From: Isohypsibius dastychi
Lineage: Eukaryota; Tardigrada; Eutardigrada; Parachela; Isohypsibiidae
Assembly (NCBI GenBank): GCA_034696485.1
Contig: JAQIWT010000657.1
Coordinates: 1 to 16,640, forward strand
Reading direction: 5' to 3'
Length of the DNA: 16,640 nt
The position numbers and the translations under genes are program-made. Positions within the stretch are counted from its first letter, which is position 1. The number at the start of each line of letters is the position of its first letter. The notes under the pieces are model-generated. The model worked only from the letters and a program-made list of their open reading frames with translations, did no database searches and was not told the DNA's origin. Below, in pieces: positions 1-7,345 of the stretch.

Positions 1-2
1 CA

Positions 3-269
3 AGTGCAAACTCATTCTCAAGTCGCAAAAGCCGCACAACAAAAGCGCTCTTCACACTTCATCCTGTTGAGCAAAGCAGTGGTGCATCCGCTCATCCAGT
101 TCTCCTTCAAGGCAACGACAATGTGAATAAACTCGAAAAACAATCATCTCAACGGCGAACTGGTTCTTCAAGCCGGCTGGTCAACCTCAGCAGGAAGCCT
201 CTTGTTTTCTCAAGATCCCACATCGTTATTGACTCAGCCATGGCAGTCACCGATCAGAAACCGAGCTAA
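3..269 (+). CDS. possible 3' end of an unidentified protein gene, cut by the window edge
   Basis: Reading from base 3, the plus strand stays open for 88 codons to a TAA at 267-269, with no in-window start. The peptide is rich in Ser, Arg and Lys, with clusters such as SSRKSRTTK and SSQRRTGSSSR, and ends VTDQKPS. This would suit a disordered C-terminal tail. No domain or family is recognised. The T-rich character of the minus strand just beyond (270-477) suggests intron sequence of a minus-strand gene instead. The frame could therefore be the end of a real plus-strand gene, a gene nested in an opposing intron, or chance. Confidence 0.33.
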   Translation, partial: SANSFSSRKSRTTKALFTLHPVEQSSGASAHPVLLQGNDNVNKLEKQSSQRRTGSSSRLVNLSRKPLVFSRSHIVIDSAMAVTDQKPS

Positions 270-477
270 TGTTCAAAACATCAACTCTAATTAAATTTCA
301 ACGGAAATAATTGGAAACGAAAACTTCGCAAAATTAATCAGTTTTCAGGTTCTGGAAACTGAACGACTTGGCCAACAAAAATCCAACCAATCTACAAATA
401 CATACACAAATCAAAAAATTTTTGGCAATTTGAAACCGAGAGGAAAACAAACAAAAACAGATAAACAAATTACGAAC
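270..477. other. gene-free stretch, T-rich on the minus strand
   Basis: No frame looks coding here. The minus strand is T-rich and opens with GTTCGTAATTTG directly after a candidate exon ending at 478, as expected of an intron in a minus-strand gene. If so, the acceptor lies beyond the left edge. No repeat or RNA gene was seen. Confidence 0.4.
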
Positions 478-1101
478 CTCCCAAGTTCCTGAACAACTTC
501 ATAGCGATCCTCAAAAGAAGCCTTCTGGTATTCCACGTCGCGGACCATAATTCTCGCATCCCACTGGAATTTAAAAGGTGTGCGATCCGAACTGACTCAT
601 TCACGAATTCCATCCAGTCATCCTGAAAACTTTTCAGATAAATTCCGAGCGATAAATGCAGAATTTTCAAACAAATCCTTCAGGAGACTTCCGTCGGCGC
701 CAATTGCCATCCAAACAAACGAAAACAAAATGATTTCCACAAAAGTGGAAATTTAAAATTCGAAACCGGGAGATTTGCAAGAGCAACAGCAAGCAAAGTG
801 CGGTAGAGGTGAATGTCAACAAACTAAACCACGATTTGGTTCATCCAAAACGATTTCAGACAAGCATGACTCATCGTCGGTAACCCCACCCCCAAACCCC
901 CTACTTGACGGCTTGACCAACCGCAATTCTAATTTCTGGGGCTGATTATTATTTGGTCTTGTTATCTCCCATACAGCCGGATGTTGGTCTGGTTTCACCG
1001 CTCTACTTTTGTATTGGGCACTGGAAATAAGAGTATGGATTAAATTTAAAAGCTCCATTCAACGAATCTTTTGTTGGTGATGGTGCACTAAGAAAGCAAC
1101 C
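478..1101 (-). CDS. candidate exons of a minus-strand gene, possibly a titin/MLCK-like kinase
   Basis: Two or three putative exons join in phase. One ends at 1101 (GGATCCAG before GTTGCT; its 5' limit is not defined). The second is 1020-825, with acceptor CTTATTTCCAG and donor GTTTGT, encoding 65 residues including QHPAVWEITRPNNN and VTDDESCLSEIVLDEPN. The third is 563-478, with acceptor TTTTAAATTCCAG, encoding WDARIMVRDVEYQKASFEDR then YEVVQELGR. It breaks in phase 2 where many titin, MLCK and DAPK-like kinases continue into the glycine-rich loop (pattern YxVxEELGRGxFG). No following exon with the rest of the loop and the VAIK lysine could be placed in 1-477. The kinase idea therefore rests on one short motif. 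The gene would lie downstream of the glutaminyl cyclase gene on the same strand. Confidence 0.3.
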
Positions 1102-1384
1102 TGGATCCAGTTCTCACATCAACTTCCGATATGTCAAAGAAGGTCAACAGCACAGTTTAGTCCTAACAAAATACTTCACATAAATCCAACCAAAACATTG
1201 TTCCTCGACAGAAAATAAAAATATCGCTGTTTTTGTACAAGACCAAAAAAGTAAAAGCAGAAAACCCAGTGTATTTGGTGAACAGCCAAAAATAATGCGG
1301 AAGCGTTATCACAGCATTGGTAATACAATCTCTTCACACCAGGTCTACAAAAACCAGTCAGATTTAGCACTCATATTTCACGGC
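1102..1384. other. 3' flank of the glutaminyl cyclase gene
   Basis: About 280 nt after the stop codon at 1385-1387 (read on minus). I found no convincing AATAAA on the minus strand and no frame that looks coding. It should hold the 3' UTR of the glutaminyl cyclase transcript and perhaps the 5' part of the candidate minus-strand gene beyond it. Confidence 0.5.
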
Positions 1385-2664
1385 TCATATTTGACAGTTC
1401 AAGTATTCGCAAACAAACGCTCGCAAAACAGCATTAACGTCGTCAATGGTGTCAAAATCGAGATTGTCCACATGGTCTTCGGTCGTGTGCCAAACCCGCG
1501 GAAACGGATATGAAATCAAATGCATAACCGGAACTCCACGTTCTTCAAATGGCTGATGATCATCGCCGAATTTCATAAATTCCGATGGCCGTTTTCTCGA
1601 GAAATATGGGGCGCTCCTCGCCGATTTCAATAAGGAATACCTTCGCAGATCTCTTTCGATTTCAGCAAGTCGAGCGAAGAAAGTTCCGGTTTTTTTCGGA
1701 AACAAATTATGAAACATAACGTCATGTGCGCCAATCAGATCAAGTAGAATAAATAATTCAATACTGGAAAGGTCAGATAAAAGTGGTGAATCCGGGTTGG
1801 ATCGGTTGGACAATTTTTTCGCAAGATGTCGCGCTCCATAGCAGGAATCTTCTTCGCTCCATTCAACAAAAGCTTCTTCGCCGTCGAAAAATATGAGTTG
1901 TAAGGAAACGTCTTTATACTTCCGGTTCAACAAAAAAGGATGCAGGGAATCCGCGATATCCAGCAATAACGCACAAGAAACAGCTGAATCGGTTGCACCA
2001 ATAAAATCCTCACCCTCGATTATTTTCGAATCGTAATGACAAGCTAGAACCAGTCTGCGAGATGCACGGGGATCGGAGGTGGCGATAATATTCGTGAAAT
2101 TCGTCGGTCCGTACGGTGCTGGTGGAAATCCGGTAAATGAATCCAACTCGATTTCAAATTGCAGATCTTCCAAGCTCCTTATAATGTGCTGTAGTAAAAA
2201 CTCATGAAAACAACGCAGAACTGAGAGGGGAAAATATTGTTTGCATAAAATATGAAACTCCAATATTACAAGTGAGAAAGCACTTTTCTTGTTGTTTTTA
2301 TCAGTTACGTAGGATTTACAAGACCAATATACGGTTTTTGAATCAGCGCCGCACTCACTTTTCGAACTACTGCACTTCCTTCACTTCCGGGAATTCGTGG
2401 AATGAGAATTGGATCAAGGTAATTCCTGAATCCAATCGCACTACGTAGAGCGGCCACTCTTTCCAGCTCACGACGACCCATAATGCGAGGATGATGCACC
2501 TGCTGATGGTTATTACGCCAAGTCGCGTCGGAATCGAAAACGGTTTTGCTTGAAAAACTTCTGGCAAGAGTAAGGACCGAGATGGATGTGATTCCGAATA
2601 AAATTCCGCAACATGTCTCTCTCCGGCTACCGCATCTAAGCCTGGTCAGTTGTCGGAGAGACAT
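1385..2664 (-). CDS. QPCT: glutaminyl-peptide cyclotransferase (glutaminyl cyclase), two exons
   Basis: The family converts N-terminal glutamine of secreted peptides to pyroglutamate, using one zinc ion in an aminopeptidase-like fold. Exon 1 is 2664-2359 (102 codons, donor AAA|GTGAGT) and exon 2 is 2188-1385 (267 residues, acceptor TTTTTACTACAG). The 170-nt phase-0 intron joins SAVVRK to HIIRSLEDLQ, as in the human enzyme. The product is 369 residues; the family is usually about 360-380. Zinc ligands are visible as D169 (FIGATDSAV), E207 (FFDGEEAF) and H336 (VWHT). Catalytic E206, D252 (LLDLIGAHD) and W335 are also present. A basic N-terminus followed by a hydrophobic run around residues 18-34 could be a signal anchor, as in Golgi QPCTL, or a signal peptide. 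The start is the first ATG of the open frame. The gene is divergent from ARP6. Confidence 0.93.
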
Positions 2665-2969
2665 TCTTTCTCCGAGAGCCCGTATCGAACTCCGTACCAG
2701 GCAGCCACTGGGCCCAGGGAATCATATTCGCATTTCGAAAATTTGAATTAAAAACGAAAGTTGATTTGAGGATAGGTTGAGGTGACGTTTGTGTTCACTC
2801 ATAGCCCCTCCCCCCCCCCTCCCAGCTGAAGGTGAGACTTCAGTTCAAACCCACCTCCCACAATTTTGGTTTTGTTGTTGATTATTTTCCTGATCTTCTC
2901 CTCTGCTGTCAGGTTTCCCCTCGTTTGTCGAAAAGCGCGGGTAGCTGCTTGAACCGATTGCTCATAGGC
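2665..2969. promoter_or_regulatory. divergent promoter and 5' leaders of glutaminyl cyclase and ARP6
   Basis: About 305 bp separate the two start codons, so both promoters must lie here or overlap the first exons. It contains a C4-T-C10-T-C3 tract at 2805-2823. A 5' UTR intron for ARP6 is plausible at 2832-2912: exon end CTGAAG, donor GTGAGA, acceptor CTGCTGTCAG. That acceptor could equally serve spliced-leader trans-splicing. No clear TATA box was seen. The promoter role is inferred from position. Confidence 0.6.
2805..2823 (+). repeat. C-rich homopolymer tract (G-rich on minus strand)
   Basis: The plus strand reads four C, T, ten C, T, three C. The minus strand therefore has runs of three, ten and four G separated by single A, enough for the four G-triplets of an intramolecular G-quadruplex. 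It ends in CCCAG, so it could also act as an unusual polypyrimidine tract for a splice acceptor at 2825. It is the longest homopolymer noticed in the window. Confidence 0.8.
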
Positions 2970-4329
2970 ATGGCTAAGAACCGTGTTCCGCCAAGGACTG
3001 CGACCGTCGTTATGGATCTCGGTGGATATTCCGCTAAACTTGGTTTAATATCCGACGATGCGCCGAAAGTGCTTCCCAACTGTATCTACAAAGCTAAAAG
3101 CGAGAAAAAGCGACAGTTCATTTCTAACGAAATCAGCGAATGCAAGGATCAGCATCAGCTATTCCACCTCAGTCCCTTTGCGTCAGGATATCTGACAAAT
3201 TGGGAACTTCAGGAACGCTTGATGGGATATTTTTTTGGAGAAGAAGTTCTCAACGTCAACACCAGGCAGTCTGATTTAGTAATCACGGAACCATATTTCA
3301 ATTTCCACAATCTCAAGAAGCTCTTCGGGGAAGCCATCTTCGAAGGTATGATGTCGAAATTCGAAACTCGAATTATTTTGATATCTGATTCCTTTCAGAA
3401 TATTCTTTTGCTTCTGCGTTTGTTTGTCCTCCTGCTTACCTTACGGCACACCTCTACCAGGAAACGTACCCCGAAGAGCCATCGTGTTTTGTTGTTGATT
3501 CTGGGCATTCATTTACTCATGTGGTGCCGTTTATCGATGGAAACCTCAAGTGGGAAAATACAATCCGAATTCCGATCGGCGGAAAAATTCTGACTAACCA
3601 TTTGAAGCAGAGAATATCTTTCCAACAAGTGGATGTTATGGACGAAACCCATGTGATAAATCAGCTGAAGGAGCAAATGTGTTTCATCTCCAAAAATGTC
3701 CAGGACGACTTCAAGATTTGCACCGGAAGTGCTGCTGACGAAATGGTCAGAACTTTCGTACTTCCAGATTACGTGAACGTATTTACCGGGTACGGTTTCT
3801 TTTCGTCATTTTTTAATGGTTTCAAGTTGGTTTTACCGAGGTGGTTTTCAGATTCGTGCGGCCAGTTGAAGATACGTTTAAGAGGCAGGCTGAACATGAG
3901 CAACTCATTCGGCTCTCCGCAGACCGTTTTGTTGCGCCAGAAATTTTATTTCGACCTAGTGTAATCGGCGATATGAAAATGGGATTATCGGAAGCCGCAA
4001 CTTCAGCGATTCAGCGTTTTATGGAAACTCAGCAGCATTATTTATTTCGGAATGTCGTTCTTTCCGGCGGAAACTGCCTGTTTGAAAATTTCGAGACCCG
4101 GCTGACTCAAGATCTCCAGATGGCTACTCCGGAATTCGGGGAAGTGCGCGTTTTTAGTTTGAAAGATCCAATGCTGAACGCATGGTATGGAGGAAAAGCG
4201 CTGGCCGAGAATACGGATCTTATTAACAATCTGAAAGTGACTAAAGCCGAATATGATGAACATGGAGAAAATATTTGTGAGAAGAAATTTATTCGATGCA
4301 CATCGAAAGCGCGGTCGGCTGGAACATGA
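2970..4329 (+). CDS. ACTR6: actin-related protein 6 (ARP6), three exons
   Basis: ARP6 is a core subunit of the SWR1/SRCAP chromatin remodeller, which deposits histone H2A.Z in the nucleus. Exons are 2970-3345, 3399-3789 and 3852-4329; introns of 53 and 62 nt join in phases 1 and 2 with acceptors CCTTTCAG and GGTTTTCAG. The product is 414 residues (human ARP6 is 396). Family blocks in order: VVMDLGGYSAKLG near the N-terminus, LITEPYFNF-type sequence (here VITEPYFNFHNL), VVDSGHSFTHVVPF, GGKILTNHLKQRISF, VMDETHVINQLKE, RFVAPEILFRPSVIG, NVVLSGGNCLFENFETR, and a C-terminus YDEHGENICEKKF. The chosen ATG (2970) gives about 12 residues before the conserved VVMDLGGY. The upstream frame stays open but has no earlier ATG. 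The overlapping frames in this locus are explained by the introns, not by frameshifts. It converges with SNIP1. Confidence 0.95.
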
Positions 4330-4717
4330 TTACGAGCGACAGTTGTTGGTTTTTGTATAGAATTGTTGTGTTTTTAAGATAAATGTTCAGTTATTTCGGA
4401 GTTGACTGTGATGCATAAATTCTTTTGACGAAGGTTCTTCTGGTTTTGGTAATGTTTGAAGAGTGTTTCTGTTGAATTCATGAGGGTAACTAAACCAAAT
4501 CGAAACTTTGTAATCGAATTTGAAAATGAAAATTGGCTAGAAGATCTTGACCGGAAGTTATCCTTTTATTTCTAAGCAGAGATACCTGAAAGATGCGCAG
4601 GTTATCGCTCTTTGATGTTCTTCAGATTTGGTTATTTACAAAACCGATGCTGAATGCTGATGGCCATAACGAAAAGGTCCGGAAAACCAAAATAACAGTA
4701 AGGGAAAATATGCATCT
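4330..4717. other. convergent 3' UTR region between ARP6 and SNIP1
   Basis: The 388 nt between the two stop codons hold both 3' ends. ARP6 has possible poly(A)-signal variants GATAAA (4378-4383) and CATAAA (4414-4419). SNIP1 has a canonical AATAAA on the minus strand (4570-4565), about 150 nt after its stop. No additional coding exon was recognised. Confidence 0.6.
4565..4570 (-). terminator. AATAAA polyadenylation signal for SNIP1
   Basis: TTTATT on the plus strand reads AATAAA on the minus strand, about 150 nt downstream of the SNIP1 stop codon at 4718-4720. Distance and orientation fit cleavage and polyadenylation of that transcript. A chance hexamer cannot be excluded. Confidence 0.5.
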
Positions 4718-5584
4718 TCAGTCGCCTTCTCCTGCAGATTCCTCGCCGGATTTATATTCGTCATCCTTGCTGCCTTCATGCAGCATAACGTATTCCCTCG
4801 AACTAAATCCAAAAGTTAATACATCTTTTTCCAGCAATTCCACGTATCTTTGCGCTTCGATTCGTTTTTTGTTCACATACGTTCCGTTCGCCGAGGCAAG
4901 ATCAATAATATAGGGTCGCACTCTTCGAACAACAGTTCCATCTTCCTTCTCGGTCGGCAACATTCGATACTGAATCACGGCATGCTGTTTGGAGCATGAA
5001 GGATGATCAACGGGAATATCAACAATACGTCGATCACGTCCGAGAAGATATGCGCTTTGACGGTGGATGAACATTGTCGGAAGGCTTTCATCTCCTTTGA
5101 ACGGATATAATCGCCAACGTACTTTTGGTTTCCTTGCTTCCGGTGGCTGAGCATATGTTATGACGACGCCGTTTACCGTGTTTGTGTCTTCGAGAAGTTT
5201 CCCAGAAAGACCAAAATTTGGCTTGACTTTATTCGGATCCTCCGCTGGAGGGAGAGGCTTCCCGTAATTCTGCTCACTCTCAGGAATTATGTCAGCTGGG
5301 GGCACACTACGTCTCCTGCTCGGGTTGTTGGTTTCCTCACGAACTGGCTCATTTCTTCGACGGCTTTTTGGCGACTTGGATTCAACTGGTGAACGTCGTT
5401 TCCGATCATCGAAATCGCGAACCTCTTTCCGTCTTCGGATGGGGGAAGGTGACCGTGATTTCTTTGATATTTCTCTTTTCCGTTCACGCTCCCTAGAAGG
5501 CATTCTCCTTTCTCTTCTAGGAGATCTGCTTCGAGACCTTGAGCTGGAATGACGTCGTCGTCGAGATTTTGGTGAAGCTGGCAT
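4718..5584 (-). CDS. SNIP1: SNIP1-like FHA-domain protein, intronless
   Basis: SNIP1 (yeast Pml1 family) is a nuclear FHA protein linked to the spliceosome, the RES pre-mRNA retention complex and, in animals, microRNA processing and SMAD signalling. The frame encodes 288 residues from ATG at 5584. An extension to 5608 would require a TTG start and is not used. Residues 1-100 are an Arg/Ser/Glu-rich RS-type region (SRSRSRSPRRERR). A conserved linker PNFGLSGKLLEDTNTVNGVV follows, then PPEARKPKVRWRLYPFKGDE. The FHA domain spans about 175-270, with phosphopeptide-binding signatures G182-R183 (YLLGRDRR), S198-KQH201 and N233-G-T (NGTYVNKKRI), ending TFGFSSREYVMLHE. The tail is acidic. All key FHA residues are intact. 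The match to remembered human SNIP1 is very close across linker and FHA. Confidence 0.95.
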   Translation of the reverse strand: MPASPKSRRRRHSSSRSRSRSPRRERRMPSRERERKREISKKSRSPSPIRRRKEVRDFDDRKRRSPVESKSPKSRRRNEPVREETNNPSRRRSVPPADIIPESEQNYGKPLPPAEDPNKVKPNFGLSGKLLEDTNTVNGVVITYAQPPEARKPKVRWRLYPFKGDESLPTMFIHRQSAYLLGRDRRIVDIPVDHPSCSKQHAVIQYRMLPTEKEDGTVVRRVRPYIIDLASANGTYVNKKRIEAQRYVELLEKDVLTFGFSSREYVMLHEGSKDDEYKSGEESAGEGD

Positions 5585-5940
5585 CTTTCTTCCTTTTTCA
5601 CTCGTCAAACGTCCACAATCTACAACGCTGCAACAGATACGAAGTTGTTTCCAATTTTAGCTCCGCAGGTCCAGATCGTAGGTGTCAGAAATCAACGAAA
5701 AAAAATCCTGCATAAAATACAACAATTGCGCTTGAAGCGTCGATGCTGGTGGCTCCAGCCTCAAAGTGATGCCATCAGCTCCAAGATACCGATGTACAAC
5801 AATCAAATGAACATGCCCCAACTCCGATCGCAAAGACGAGGCAGCAGACGTTGAAATATTCAGATTTTAGATGCAAGTCAGACAAATTTAAATCTGAGAA
5901 ATCCGAAATTGAAATCCAGTTGATTCATCGTGATACGCAC

Positions 5941-6050
5941 GGTTCCAACTGCACTGCGTGCACTGCTGCTAGCAAGCGTGCACTTTGCGAGCCGCTCCTT
6001 GGTGCGGTTCAACGTACTGCTGCACGTGGTGCTAACTTGCGTGCACCTTG
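5941..6050. repeat. degenerate direct repeat of about 46 bp, two copies
   Basis: Copy 1 is 5941-5987 and copy 2 is 6006-6050. Both begin GGTTC(C)AAC, pass through TGCAC and GCTA, and end GCGTGCAC(C/T)TTG. By eye about three quarters of positions match, allowing single-base gaps. The block is GC-rich against AT-richer flanks and has repeated GTGCAC/CGTGCA motifs and a CACGTG E-box. It may be an old local duplication or a clustered regulatory element. Confidence 0.6.
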
Positions 6051-7267
6051 GAATATCGGAATTTAACGAAAGCGAATTGGCGAATTTGCAAATTTGTTTG
6101 ATTTTTTAATTCGGACCTGGTGGAGTGGTTTATCGAAATATGACCTTCGTATTATCTTTGTTCTGAGCATTTTCAGACTCACACGAGGTTTATTTGCTTT
6201 AGACGCCATGTGACTCTTTGCTTGAATCATCTCATCATTATCGTCACAGGTGCATGCTTCTGCCTTCTTCTGCCTGCTACTTTATATCTGCATCAGCGCT
6301 CGCCATTCAAATTCTTCAACCTGTTTGTTACCTGTCGTCGAGGACCTTCACCAAGAATAATTACAACCACTTTGGGCAGACTGTTTCTCTTGTCTTATCT
6401 GCTGCTTGGCCGTCTTCACGTGGATAATGAGTTGGAATCATTGACTGACTGATTCTATTTGAGCATCTTTCGCGAACCATATCTCTCGCTGCTACGTGGA
6501 TCACTGGAATATTTGAATGTGACACAATGTGAAGACCAAATACTCATTTATCATCGTTTGTACCTTGTTGTCGACTTACAAGCTTACGTATATATCGGAG
6601 GAAGGTTCCAGCTGGCTGTTGAGGTTGGTTTGTTCTTTATTGTCTTTTCACATGCAGCTGCTATTCAGAGTCATGGGGGTGTTTGCGTCCGATGATTTGT
6701 TTTTGTTCACTCTGAGATCATATTTACCAAATCACACATTACCTTCGATTCGAAAACTTTATCGCCAGAAGAGCCGGAAGTCTGCGAAAGATTCTTTTGA
6801 AAATTGATTGTTTTTCGGCTGGAGCAACATTTTGTATCGCGTTGTATATTTTCGAATCTTGCTTGAGTGAATTTAAGAAATAGCTCGCATTTGACTATGT
6901 TCAAGCGGAGGTGCCTGTTTACTGCTGAAAATCCGAATCAAACACTGAAACAACCTATTTTTTCAGTTTTCCAGTTTACATTAGCATTTAGACTACCAGC
7001 TGATAAAACACGCTTTTAAAACGTTTCTGGTGATAGCAGGGGGTCGTTTTTGTTCTTGTTGACTGAACAGGAAGAACGAGTTTTTGTTTGAATTTCCGAT
7101 GACGATGGTTCTCTATTTTCTTATTATTTTCCGCATTGGCAGTTCGATTCTATTGATACTCCATGTTGAACAGAAAGTATGAACTTTATACAGATTTCCA
7201 CTAAACTTTATATTTGCATTATGCAATATAGTACAAACATACGCATCTGCGAAATGCTAATATTCTC

Positions 7268-7283
7268 TTTTATTGTGTTCTAG
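7268..7283 (+). promoter_or_regulatory. likely splice acceptor in the RhoGAP 5' leader
   Basis: TTTTATTGTGTTCTAG ends 62 nt upstream of the RhoGAP start codon and matches the acceptors used inside the gene. It could receive an upstream noncoding exon or, in a nematode, a trans-spliced leader. No matching donor was identified upstream. Confidence 0.45.
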
Positions 7284-7345
7284 ATACGTATAACAGCAGC
7301 CAAATCAGACTGACGTTGTTTGGTGGGGCTGGGACGGCGGAAGTG

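Larger units (their letters stand above)
5585..7345. other. gene-poor interval between SNIP1 and the RhoGAP gene
   Basis: This 1.76-kb stretch holds the divergent 5' flanks of SNIP1 (minus) and the RhoGAP gene (plus). Frames of 65-90 codons occur on both strands (for example around 6210-6807), but none has recognisable domains or exon-like boundaries. A degenerate duplicated element sits at 5941-6050. A T-rich acceptor ending at 7283 (TTTTATTGTGTTCTAG) lies 62 nt before the RhoGAP start, so an upstream noncoding exon or a spliced-leader site is likely there. Confidence 0.55.

Noticed and set aside
1-300. Minus-strand FAVEMI-like stretch that could be the kinase VAIK strand after the candidate glycine-loop exon
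   Set aside because: Linking it needs a frame change without a splice site, the key lysine position is glutamate, and sequence after it does not resemble a kinase.
2189-2358. Apparent break between two glutaminyl cyclase fragments suggesting a pseudogene
   Set aside because: A phase-0 intron with GTGAGT donor and TACTACAG acceptor joins them exactly at the family alignment; catalytic and zinc-binding residues are all intact.
2832-4329. Three overlapping frames in the ARP6 locus that look like frameshifts or a broken gene
   Set aside because: Two short introns (3346-3398 and 3790-3851) with proper GT-AG ends restore one continuous ARP6 protein with all family blocks.
4593-4913. Plus-strand 106-codon frame in the SNIP1 3' region
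   Set aside because: Half of it overlaps the SNIP1 coding sequence in antisense; the rest is low-quality, with no family resemblance or splice context.
5289-5552. Plus-strand frame opposite the start of SNIP1
   Set aside because: It is the antisense shadow of the Arg/Ser-rich repeat region, whose codon bias leaves the opposite strand open.
5941-6050. CRISPR-like or transposon terminal repeat interpretation of the duplicated block
   Set aside because: Only two imperfect copies, no regular spacers, no target-site duplication and a eukaryotic setting.
6210-6807. Plus-strand hydrophobic small frames upstream of the RhoGAP
   Set aside because: Leu/Phe/Cys-rich peptides are what T-rich noncoding DNA gives by chance; frames overlap each other and show no exon boundaries or motifs.
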